DNA from: Sphingomonas sp. NBWT7
GTDB taxonomy: Bacteria; Pseudomonadota; Alphaproteobacteria; Sphingomonadales; Sphingomonadaceae
DNA: 64,000 nucleotides
Reading direction: 5' to 3'
Assembly (NCBI RefSeq): GCF_014217605.1
Contig: NZ_CP043640.1
Location: 1 to 64,000 of the forward strand
The position numbers were made by a program, and so were the translations under genes. Positions 8,962 through 16,579 of this stretch are shown one piece after another; the stretch's first letter is position 1, and each line of letters opens with the position of its first letter. The notes under the pieces were generated by a model. It saw only the letters and a list, made by a program, of their open reading frames with translations. It was not told the DNA's origin and did not search any database.

Positions 8962-10151
8962 CGGAGACCGAGCCCGTAAACCTGCGAGAAGTCGAAATCC
9001 TTGGCGACGGTGATCGCCATCTCGGTCCCTTGATTGACGCGGACGATCGGCCGGATTTGCTGCGTGTCCTGTAGCACCTGCGACGTCGTGTCGCCGGGGG
9101 TGCGGAACACGGTCGACCCTTGCGGGCTGACAGCCTGGCCGGCAATCTGCCCGCCCGCGTCGAGAACGCTAAACAGCATCGCCGCCCCGAACCGCTGCCA
9201 GAAAAACCGATCGATCTTGCCGGTGATCCCGGCGCGGCCGAGGGAGTCCGACGCCGGCGAGCCAATTTCGATCGCCACGCCCCGCGGCGTGACGGCCCGC
9301 GTCCATATCGCGAACAGCCGGTTTTGCCCGCGCTGCAATCCCCCTTGATACTCGCCAAAGACGCGCGTGCCCTTCTCGAGCAGCACGACTCGGCCGTTGT
9401 CCGAGTAGATGTCGCGGGGGATCACGCACGTCGTGTAGCCGGGGACGGTGCTGTCCATCGCGGTCTGGAGGGTGCAGGGGATGATGGCCCCGGCCGTGAC
9501 GAGGTAGTTGCGATCACCGATCATCCGCGCCGTGGCGGTTCCGATCGCCGAAGTTTGCTTGAGGGTATCGAGGGCCGTCGCCTTCGGAGCGGCGTTCTCG
9601 CCGTCACCTTGTGCGGCGCCAATGCTGCCCGCGGCACCCTGACTGCGGCCAATGCCTTGATCGCCGTTATAGGCAATCAGCGTTGATCGCCGTGCATTGT
9701 CGCGTAGCGAACGCGCCTCGTTCGCGCGGCGCTCCGCTTCGGTCGCTTCCCGAGTTTGCTGGTGTGGTGCCGTCGACGAGCCATAGGGGGTGATGGGCTG
9801 GCCATCGGGGCCGATCGCCGGGACTTGCTCGCCGGCGAGTTGCACCGGCGCGTTTGGATCGCGCGGTGCCGTCGCCAGTGTTGGCGCAATCACCGTATTG
9901 GGATCGTAAGGCGCTTCGACTGCGGCGGGTGCTTTCTTCGGTTGAATCACTTGCTGGTTACCCGCGCCCGTGACGAGCGTCAGCACCGTAAAGATACCGG
10001 CAGCGCCGAGCGCCGCGCCGACGATCACCTTCTTGTTATCCCATTGCGAGGCGTTGAGGGACGGGATGCGGCTCGGCCGATCGGCCGCGGGCGTGCGGTC
10101 GATCTCGCCCATGTCGGGCGTTGCATCGACGTCGAATCTCTTGTCGGACAC
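8958..10151 (-). CDS. virB10: VirB10 channel scaffold protein
   Basis: 397 aa from GTG 10151, preceded by GGAG at suitable spacing; it begins 2 bp after the virB9 stop. It has a cytoplasmic N-terminus, a single transmembrane helix (VIVGAALGAAGIFTVLTLV), a Pro-rich periplasmic linker and the conserved C-terminal beta-barrel domain (YTTCVIPRDIYSDNGRVVLL, VLLEKGTRVFGEYQ, FDFSQVYGL). VirB10 spans the envelope and couples ATP use to opening of the outer-membrane pore. Length and motifs look intact. Confidence 0.92.
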   Translation of the reverse strand: MSDKRFDVDATPDMGEIDRTPAADRPSRIPSLNASQWDNKKVIVGAALGAAGIFTVLTLVTGAGNQQVIQPKKAPAAVEAPYDPNTVIAPTLATAPRDPNAPVQLAGEQVPAIGPDGQPITPYGSSTAPHQQTREATEAERRANEARSLRDNARRSTLIAYNGDQGIGRSQGAAGSIGAAQGDGENAAPKATALDTLKQTSAIGTATARMIGDRNYLVTAGAIIPCTLQTAMDSTVPGYTTCVIPRDIYSDNGRVVLLEKGTRVFGEYQGGLQRGQNRLFAIWTRAVTPRGVAIEIGSPASDSLGRAGITGKIDRFFWQRFGAAMLFSVLDAGGQIAGQAVSPQGSTVFRTPGDTTSQVLQDTQQIRPIVRVNQGTEMAITVAKDFDFSQVYGLGLR

Positions 10152-10152
10152 G

Positions 10153-10995
10153 TCAGTTCTCCGTCGTGCGTTCAACGACTTCCGAGGCCGTGTCTGTCTT
10201 GGGATCGCGGCCGTAGAAGTTCGGGCTTTCGTTGTAGATGCACAGCACCACTTTACCCCGACGCAGGCGCATCTCTTTGTAGACGCCGTGGACGACCACG
10301 AACTCGTCGCGCACATCGAATGAGGCCGTCGCCTCGCTGCCGTCCGGATTGACGGTGAAGATGGCGGGGATCTCGCGCTGGTTCGGGAAGCGCAGTACCG
10401 TGAATTGTCCGTTGTCGCTGACCTCGGAAGGTTGAAGCGCCGTCGAGCCCTGGACTTTGTAATTCAGGTTCCGTTTGCCTTCGAGAACACCAATGTCGAG
10501 TGCGGACTTGATCGCGCCGTTCTGCGCGGCGAGGGCGGCCGTGAGCTGTGCGCGCTGCTGCGCCAGACGCGCTTGCAGCGCCTCATATTCGGGGTAGCGC
10601 AACCGGACCTTGAAGAAGGTCCCGGGAGCGCGCGCGCCGGCAACGGCAGAGAGCTCGAAGGTGTAGTTGCGCTTGGTGCCCTGGAAATCCGTCACCACGA
10701 TCAGGTTCGTCGCACCGGCACGCTCGCGCGGCTTTACGAACAGCGAATTGTCGGCCGGCGCGACCTCCCAAGACACGGTATCGCCCATTGCGACGAACTT
10801 GATGACTTCGCCGGGGGCGAACTCGATCTGCGTCGCCGTCCGGAACGCGCTCCGGATTTGGATCACGTTGCCGTCGGTATAATTAACCTCGCGGATGCGG
10901 GCGTCGGCACCGAGCGAACGCGGCGTCTGTTCCGCTAGCGCCGGCAGCGGAGACAGCGCGCCGATCGCCGCGGCCAGGAGCAGGATGGGTTTCAT
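10153..10995 (-). CDS. virB9: VirB9 outer-membrane complex protein
   Basis: 280 aa with an N-terminal signal peptide (KPILLLAAAIGALSPLPALA). The N-terminal domain carries VIQIRSAFRTATQIEFAPGE, typical of VirB9. A helical linker is followed by the C-terminal domain (NLNYKVQGS, RFPNQREIPAIF, EFVVVHGVYKEMRLRRGK). With VirB7 and VirB10 it forms the outer-membrane core. Its ATG overlaps the virB8 stop by 4 bp. It appears intact. Confidence 0.92.
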   Translation of the reverse strand: MKPILLLAAAIGALSPLPALAEQTPRSLGADARIREVNYTDGNVIQIRSAFRTATQIEFAPGEVIKFVAMGDTVSWEVAPADNSLFVKPRERAGATNLIVVTDFQGTKRNYTFELSAVAGARAPGTFFKVRLRYPEYEALQARLAQQRAQLTAALAAQNGAIKSALDIGVLEGKRNLNYKVQGSTALQPSEVSDNGQFTVLRFPNQREIPAIFTVNPDGSEATASFDVRDEFVVVHGVYKEMRLRRGKVVLCIYNESPNFYGRDPKTDTASEVVERTTEN

Positions 10996-11684
10996 CGCGT
11001 CGGAACCTCCGCATCAGCTCGGTAGGACTTCACTTGAAACCCGAGCGGGTTGGCATACCGGCCGGCTTCCGTTTCCGGCTTCGACAGCACATCGAACGTG
11101 ATCGTTGCGATGGCGGGCGTCTCGATCACCTGCTGGTCGCGCTGCAACCGCTTTACGAAGCGGACCTGAGCGACGTTAGGCGAGATGAAGGCAACGGAGC
11201 GGATCGCCACGAACACCGCGTCGTTGGCGGTGAGCTGGTTTTGCGGCGAGTCAGGATTGTCCTTCCTGTAGAAAGACGTCCAGCGGTTCTGTTCCTCGCG
11301 CGTCGAGAGGGCCAGCACCTTGCGGTAGAACTCTTCCCGGGCTTGCGGAATCCACCCCTCGCGTGTTCGCACATAGTCGGCGAGAAAATACTTTCGGATC
11401 GCCTCGTCATAGGTGATCGATTTATCGCCGCGGAGCCCTTGAGCGACTTCGGTCGCGCCGGTCGATTTATCGACGGTGACGACGTAGGGAACGACGGTCT
11501 TGAGCGGCGAAAGCGCCATGACCGATCCGACACTGACGATCGCCAACGCGCTAGTCACGCCGGCTACGATCCAGGCCACACGTCGCGAGCGGGTTGCGGC
11601 GACGAACCTATCCCGATCCCAGCTTTCCGCTTCCGCGAAATACGCCTTGAGGTCTTCTTCTTTGTCTTTGACACCGATCGCCAT
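10992..11684 (-). CDS. virB8: VirB8 inner-membrane assembly protein
   Basis: 230 aa from ATG 11684 (MAIGVKDKEED). It has a short cytoplasmic N-terminus, one transmembrane helix (AWIVAGVTSALAIVSVGSVM) and the periplasmic NTF2-like fold with PLKTVVPYVVTVDKSTG and ITYDEAIRKYFLADYVRTRE. VirB8 nucleates assembly of the channel. The start lies 2 bp after the stop of the VirB7-position gene, inside the same operon. Confidence 0.9.
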   Translation of the reverse strand: MAIGVKDKEEDLKAYFAEAESWDRDRFVAATRSRRVAWIVAGVTSALAIVSVGSVMALSPLKTVVPYVVTVDKSTGATEVAQGLRGDKSITYDEAIRKYFLADYVRTREGWIPQAREEFYRKVLALSTREEQNRWTSFYRKDNPDSPQNQLTANDAVFVAIRSVAFISPNVAQVRFVKRLQRDQQVIETPAIATITFDVLSKPETEAGRYANPLGFQVKSYRADAEVPTR

Positions 11685-11685
11685 G

Positions 11686-12084
11686 TCAGCAGCTCGCGTA
11701 TGAGGTCGGAAGGGCCGCTGTGGGGCCGGCTCCAAGCCCTATGGCGCCGATCGCCGGGACCTTGCCGCCTTGCGACGTGTCCGGCTCTTGCGGAGCCGGC
11801 GTCGCGCTCGCCGGGGGGAACAGGTTGGTCGTGGGAGGGGCCGACGGAGCTGGCGCACTTTGAGGGCTAGGTGTGCCACGTGGCACACCCGCCCCATTTG
11901 ACGAGACGGCAACAGCGGGGGCGGAGCGATCCGGCAGCGTCGGGAGGATTGTGCCGTATAGATTTGCGGGCCGCTTCTGCCGCCCGTTGCAGCGAGGCAG
12001 CTTGTCATCTTTCGCCGCCGCGGCCGGAACGGATGGGGTGAGACTCGCGAGAGCGAGAACCGTCAGGGCAGAGCCGAACTTCAT
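11686..12084 (-). CDS. Small secreted protein at the virB7 position
   Basis: 132 aa from ATG 12084, preceded by CAGGAG. A signal peptide (KFGSALTVLALASLTPSVPA) with cleavage after the Ala run is followed by a Pro/Ala/Ser-rich region. No lipobox cysteine is seen, unlike classical VirB7. Its place between virB6 and virB8 suggests a VirB7-like or other periplasmic component. The fourth parS-like palindrome sits inside this gene and encodes GVPRGTP, the same peptide as in the relaxase tail. Confidence 0.6.
   Translation of the reverse strand: MKFGSALTVLALASLTPSVPAAAAKDDKLPRCNGRQKRPANLYGTILPTLPDRSAPAVAVSSNGAGVPRGTPSPQSAPAPSAPPTTNLFPPASATPAPQEPDTSQGGKVPAIGAIGLGAGPTAALPTSYASC
11871..11888. promoter_or_regulatory. 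parS-like palindrome, copy 4
   Basis: Perfect 18-bp palindrome identical to the copies at 705, 2467 and 5365, located inside the virB7-position coding region. Being a palindrome it encodes the same heptapeptide on either strand. Confidence 0.6.
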
Positions 12085-12099
12085 TCTCAATCTCCTGAT

Positions 12100-13104
12100 T
12101 TAACTTGTGCGGCGAAGAGTACCGCCCCCACCGCCCCCGGCGCTGGCGCGGCCCCTCGCGAAAGCGGAACTCGCTATCCTGCCCGGCGCGGCCGACAGCG
12201 CCCGACCGGCGGCCGGGATGATGTTGCCGGTCGCGGCGTGAGCGAATTGCGTAGCAAGGGAGGCACCACCACCACCAAGGCCAGCAGCGAGGCCCGGTAT
12301 CTGGAGGAAGAAGAAGAACCCCAAGATGTAGAAGGCGATGGCCTTCACCGCGATTGCGACGATATCGGTATTACCCGCTGTCGCTTCCGTGATGAACGTC
12401 TCCCCGGTTTGCTGGATGAAGACGGTCAGAAGCAACGCGAACGCCACGAGCATCACGTAGCTAATTACCGATCCGAGCCAAGCGAAGAAGAACGACCTTG
12501 TGGACTCGAAAAGCAGAGCAGCAACGAAAAGCGGGCCGACCACAGCGAGCAGCGCTAGTGCAAAAAGCGCGAACGCGCAGATCGTAAAGCCCAGGGCGGT
12601 CGCCAGAAGGGCAAGAACCATGATGACTAGGCAATAAACGCCAGTGAAGAATATCTCGATGATGTTGTTTGGCATACCGATCAGGTTTCGACCCGCAGCA
12701 GCGGTCCTCATGTCCTGAATCTGCGTGATGCGATCGACCGTTTGTGCCGACCCCTTGACGATATTGTCGAAGAAGCCGCCGAGGCCGGTGACGTTGGGAC
12801 CACCCACGGCGTTGGCGACGTCCTGAGGAAGGCCGTTCATCGTGAAGAGGCTGATAGATGCGCCGTAGAGCGTGGTTACAGCGAACACTAGAGCCGCCAA
12901 CTTCATCCCCCGGAACACGAACTCGCGGAATGGATAATCGACGGCACCTCGCAGGATCGCGATGCCAAGGAGAATGATATAGATGGTGACGCCGACCCGA
13001 AGCGGCCCGGAAATCCAGCCGACCATGCCGGAGTATGCAGCAATAATGCCAGCAAGAGCATTATTCAGCGCATCGAACATCCGAGTAAAGACGTCATTAC
13101 CCAC
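12100..13104 (-). CDS. virB6: VirB6/TrbL-type polytopic membrane protein
   Basis: 334 aa from GTG 13104; the ATG at residue 9 (13080) is an alternative. About six to seven transmembrane segments are visible (GVTIYIILLGIAILRGAV, LAALVFAVTTLYG, the IIEIFF...VLALLATALG stretch and others), followed by a Gly-rich cytoplasmic tail. VirB6 forms part of the inner-membrane channel that contacts DNA. It starts 36 bp behind the lipoprotein gene, in the same operon. Confidence 0.88.
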   Translation of the reverse strand: MGNDVFTRMFDALNNALAGIIAAYSGMVGWISGPLRVGVTIYIILLGIAILRGAVDYPFREFVFRGMKLAALVFAVTTLYGASISLFTMNGLPQDVANAVGGPNVTGLGGFFDNIVKGSAQTVDRITQIQDMRTAAAGRNLIGMPNNIIEIFFTGVYCLVIMVLALLATALGFTICAFALFALALLAVVGPLFVAALLFESTRSFFFAWLGSVISYVMLVAFALLLTVFIQQTGETFITEATAGNTDIVAIAVKAIAFYILGFFFFLQIPGLAAGLGGGGASLATQFAHAATGNIIPAAGRALSAAPGRIASSAFARGRASAGGGGGGTLRRTS

Positions 13105-13140
13105 GTCAATCGTCCTTAAAAAACGCGCTGAGGCGACGAG

Positions 13141-13455
13141 CTAGATGCCCATCTCCTTCCGAAACTTTGCTCTTTGCTCGGTCGATCGAATATATTCGTT
13201 CGCACCTTCCGCGTTGTTGCAGTTGGAGACGATGACCGAAGGCCATGATCCCACGGGCCGTTGTGATTGCTTCCATGCCGCGCAGACTGAATTGATCGTC
13301 TGCAACTCAGCTCGATGCGCGATCAGGTATTGAGTATCGCGTAGGGGAAGATCGGAGCGCAGCCCCGATGCGTCCTGCTCCTTTTCTGATTGTGTGCAGG
13401 CCGCCAGCCCGCATACGAGCGCGAGGGGGAGGGCAAGGCGCGGGAAACGGGCCAT
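13141..13455 (-). CDS. EexN-like lipoprotein, entry-exclusion candidate
   Basis: 104 aa. A lipoprotein signal peptide with lipobox LAAC places the mature N-terminal Cys at about residue 20. The rest is short, with two Cys and an Asn/Ala-rich end (VSNCNNAEGANEYIRS), which fits the EexN family of entry-exclusion lipoproteins found in VirB-type operons. The ATG overlaps the virB5 stop (TGATG). EexN-like proteins reduce uptake of a related plasmid. Assignment is by size, lipobox, the Cys/Asn pattern and position. Confidence 0.6.
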   Translation of the reverse strand: MARFPRLALPLALVCGLAACTQSEKEQDASGLRSDLPLRDTQYLIAHRAELQTINSVCAAWKQSQRPVGSWPSVIVSNCNNAEGANEYIRSTEQRAKFRKEMGI

Positions 13456-14165
13456 CAGTTCAGGCCCATGTCCCGACGGAACGCGGCGCGGCTGTCCTGC
13501 TGCGAAGCAAGATACTTCTGGTAATCGCCTTCCGCCTTCGCGCGTCGTTGAATCTCGATCGCTTGAAGCGCCAGTTGATCGTTCATCATTTGCGCCTGTT
13601 CGAGCTGGAGCCGCGCCGTCATATCGGCGCGCTCGGCTGCCGAGGTCGATCCATTGAGGCGGGTACGAAGCTCTTCCAGGCCCTCGCGCCGGCTCGTCAC
13701 AGCATCGCCGACGTTGCTCGCGAGACCGGTAGTTACGGCCGCCTCTCGCGCACCTTGTTCTGATGCCGCGCGCTGCTCGGCTGTGGCCGTTGGCGAGACG
13801 CGGCCGATCAAATCCTGATAAACTTCGCTCGCCTTGCCGCGCAGCCCGCCTACGACGTTGAGATCGCCGCTGGTGTAGCCGCCAAGGCTGTTAGACGACA
13901 CGTTGCTGGTGCGTAGCACGTCGCTCTTCAGGCGGTTGGCGATGTTGCCAATGTCGGTCGCTTTGTTGAGATCCTGGTAGAGTTTCTGCGCTTCCTGGAT
14001 TTGAGCGGCGCCTTGCTGGAGAACCTGCACGCCCTGCCGGACCTGTTCGATCTGCTGGACGATCGACGACGTGTCGATAACCGGAATGCCCTGCGCGTGC
14101 GCCGACCCGGCGAGCATGGACGCTGATCCTGCCAGCGCGACGGCAAAAACCTTCAAGTTACGCAT
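13455..14165 (-). CDS. virB5: VirB5 minor pilin/adhesin
   Basis: 236 aa with a signal peptide ending SAHAQG and a strong ribosome site (AGAAGGAG). The mature protein is helical with long Gln-rich heptads (IVQQIEQVRQGVQVLQQGAA) and a C-terminal helix, as in the VirB5/TraC family. VirB5 sits at the pilus tip. Position between virB4 and virB6 supports the call. Confidence 0.85.
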   Translation of the reverse strand: MRNLKVFAVALAGSASMLAGSAHAQGIPVIDTSSIVQQIEQVRQGVQVLQQGAAQIQEAQKLYQDLNKATDIGNIANRLKSDVLRTSNVSSNSLGGYTSGDLNVVGGLRGKASEVYQDLIGRVSPTATAEQRAASEQGAREAAVTTGLASNVGDAVTSRREGLEELRTRLNGSTSAAERADMTARLQLEQAQMMNDQLALQAIEIQRRAKAEGDYQKYLASQQDSRAAFRRDMGLN

Positions 14166-14179
14166 GTCCCTTCTCCTTC

Positions 14180-16075
14180 TCAGCTTGGACGACGACGTTT
14201 GTGGAATACGGGGAGCCAGGCCGCAGGATCGGGGCCGAACTCCGCTGCTGCCGCGACGGCGATCGACGTCGTTTCGGCGCGACCTGACAGCACCGCCAAC
14301 TCGTCATCGAGTCCAGTCAGGTCCAACTCGACCACGACGCTGTCATGGCCTTGCTTGACGAGGAACTTGCGGGATTCTGGCGACAATTCTTCGCGGATGA
14401 GCTGATATTCCGCGTCCGTAAGTGAGAAGCCCTCAACATAGTCGCGGCGCGCGCCCTTGGGATTGGGGAGCATCACCTGCGTCGCGACCTGTTCGAGGAT
14501 TGAGTGCGCAATGTCGCTCTTGAGCGCATCGGCCGGCGACTGCGTGGCGAACACCATCATCGCGTTGCGTTTGCGGTATGTCTTCAGGCCGTCTTGCGCG
14601 AAGCCCCGGAACGCTTCGTCCTGTAGCGCCTTCCAGAACTCGTCGATGGCGATGATCGTCCGCTCGCCGGTCAGCATCTTGTCGATGCGATGGAATAGGT
14701 AGAGCATCAGCGGTGCGCGGATCTCGGCATTGTCGAGGAAGTCCGTCATGTCGAACCCGATGAACCGCGCGTCGAGCGTCATTTCGTCCGCTGCGTTGTC
14801 GAACACCCACCCCATCGCACCGCGCGAAGTCCACTTCTCGAGACGGGCGCCGATGCCGCTAGCGTCCGCCATGCCGAGCATGGTCCGCAGCGCATCGAGC
14901 GATCGATCCTCGCGAGGCAGCCGCATCACCGCGGCCACACCCTCGTCGATCATCCGCTCTTCCTGAACCGTGATCGGGCGCTGTTCGGCACGGACGAGCT
15001 GGCGCACCCACAGCGACAGCCAAGCGCGATCCTCCGCATTGTTTTCGAGCGCCTTGAGCGGCGCGAAGCCCGTTGGTGTGCCGTTGACGAGCGTCAGATA
15101 CGTGCCGCCCGAGGCCAGGACGAAAATCTGCGCGCCGCGATCCTTGTCGATGAATATCTGGCGGGCGCCCGTCTTCTCGGCTTGCGCCATGAGGAAGTTG
15201 ACGATGACCGTCTTGCCCCCGCCAGTGGGGCCGACAACCAGCGTGTGACCGATGTCGCGCTTATGGAAGCTGAAGAAGTAGGGGCTGCGCGCGCTCGTTT
15301 TCATCAGCGCGATCGCATCGCCCCAATGATTCCCGGCAGCGAGGCCGGCAGGGTAGGTGTGGAACGGCGAGAACGCCGCAAAATTGAGTGACGTGATCGG
15401 CGCCGGCCTTGCCCGCCACGCGAAATTGCCGACGAGCTGGCTCCAATACGCGGCTTCCAGCGCAGCGCCCTCGCGCGCCGCCACCATGCCGGTGTCGGCG
15501 AGCGCGGCACGCGCGATCGACAGGTTGTCGCGCAGCCCCTTGAGGCTGTCCGAGTACACCGCGAGCGTGAAGTGATGATCGCCCAGGACGAAGCGGTTGG
15601 ACATGAGATCGTCCGCTGCGTCGACGAGATCGAGCATCTGACTGACAGCCCGATCGTCGGCATTCTCCAACTGCTTTTGGCGCAGCCGGAACCGCTCCGA
15701 CGCCGCGGCGCGGCCGAGGAAGGTGAAGGATTGCGTCAGCACGAACCCGAAATCGACCGCCAGCAAGGACTCGAATTGGCGCGGCGTCGTGAACGCCGGA
15801 TATTCGCGGATGCCGAAGATGCCGCCAAAGGCGCTGCGATCGGCGTCGCGGACCTCGACCGTTTCTCCGCCGAAGATCACGCGCTGGCGGTAGAGGGCGC
15901 TGCCAAGGTGGCCCCGGATGATCGGGACGCGGCGATGCCGGCCCGTCATCACCATTTCCGCGACCTCCATCGTCTCGGAAAACTTGAGGCCATTGAACCC
16001 GTAGATCGACAGCCGGCGCGGCGAGCAGCGATCAAGCAGCTTCTCGAAATCTCGCGCCTTAGGCACGACGAAAGT
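14180..16075 (-). pseudogene. virB4: VirB4 ATPase, N-terminally truncated
   Basis: About 630 residues of good VirB4 remain, from DFEKLLDRCSPRRLSIYGF to the end. They include GRLGSALY-like and IFGGETVEV blocks, Walker A VVGPTGGGKTVIV and Walker B TIIAIDEFWKAL. VirB4 energises pilin extraction and channel assembly. Upstream of about 16075 the frame stays open to 16549 but the sequence is no longer VirB4-like: roughly the first 170 residues are missing and the DNA switches to the non-coding repeat at 16115-16293. virB1, virB2 and virB3, expected upstream, are absent. The remaining gene has no obvious start codon of its own. Confidence 0.8.
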
Positions 16076-16114
16076 CCGTTGGTGCCGCGGCCCTCCCCGG
16101 AGGACCGCCAGCAC

Positions 16115-16293
16115 GGGGAACACCAAGGGCCGCTGCCCTTTCGTTCCCGAAGGAAAATAGACAGCCCCGTGTGGTCCGCCAAGCGCGGCACCCGACACCC
16201 TTTGGGGTGTCGGCCGCGCTAAGCAGCCTGCCCGCACCAAGCCATCGATTTTCCTCCTCCCTCCCCATCCCGCTCCTCGCCGGAGAGGCAGAG
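16115..16293 (+). repeat. Diverged non-coding element, copy A
   Basis: Aligns with 20313-20487 in the same orientation. Shared blocks include GGGGAAC, CCAAGGGC followed by GCCCTTTCGTTCCCGAA, TCCGCCAAGC-CGGCACCCG and CCCTCCCCATCCCG-TCCTCGCCGGA. It contains a hairpin (CCGACACCC/GGGTGTCGG, 16192-16213). It ends 50 bp before the start of the next gene, as copy B does, which suggests a leader or regulatory role rather than coding. Confidence 0.65.
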
Positions 16294-16342
16294 CCGGTTG
16301 CAGCAGCGACCGGCTGCGCCTCGAAAGAAAGGAAACAGGACA

Positions 16343-16534
16343 GTGGCTTACACTCGATACACGGGCGACCCGTATTGGAAGCGGGCGAAAGCGGACGGCA
16401 CCAGCGCAGACGGCACCCCCTACCGTAAAAACGAGCGGGTATTCTTCTATCCTCGCAGCGGCGTGACCTACGCGGGCGGCAGCGCGGCGCGCGCATCGGC
16501 CGAGTTTGACGAACTCGCAAGCCTCGAAGGCTGA
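16343..16534 (+). CDS. Small hypothetical protein
   Basis: 63 aa from GTG 16343, with an upstream AAAGGAAA. The product is hydrophilic and aromatic-rich (AYTRYTGDPYWKRAKADG, FFYPRSGVTYAGGSAAR). It has no transmembrane segment and no known family. It lies between non-coding element A and the large ParB-domain gene, 45 bp upstream of the latter, so the two are probably cotranscribed. Confidence 0.55.
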   Translation: MAYTRYTGDPYWKRAKADGTSADGTPYRKNERVFFYPRSGVTYAGGSAARASAEFDELASLEG

Positions 16535-16579
16535 CCCGTCACCAATCAACCCAATTATCGCAGATCAGGAGTTTTCATC

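Noticed and set aside
9999..10316. N-terminal extension of VirB10 above 10151
   Set aside because: The extension overlaps virB9; GTG 10151 has a ribosome site and gives the usual VirB10 length.
16076..16549. VirB4 N-terminal extension of the open frame
   Set aside because: The translated sequence is Arg/Pro-rich, overlaps the non-coding repeat and has no VirB4 similarity; the open frame is a GC-content effect.
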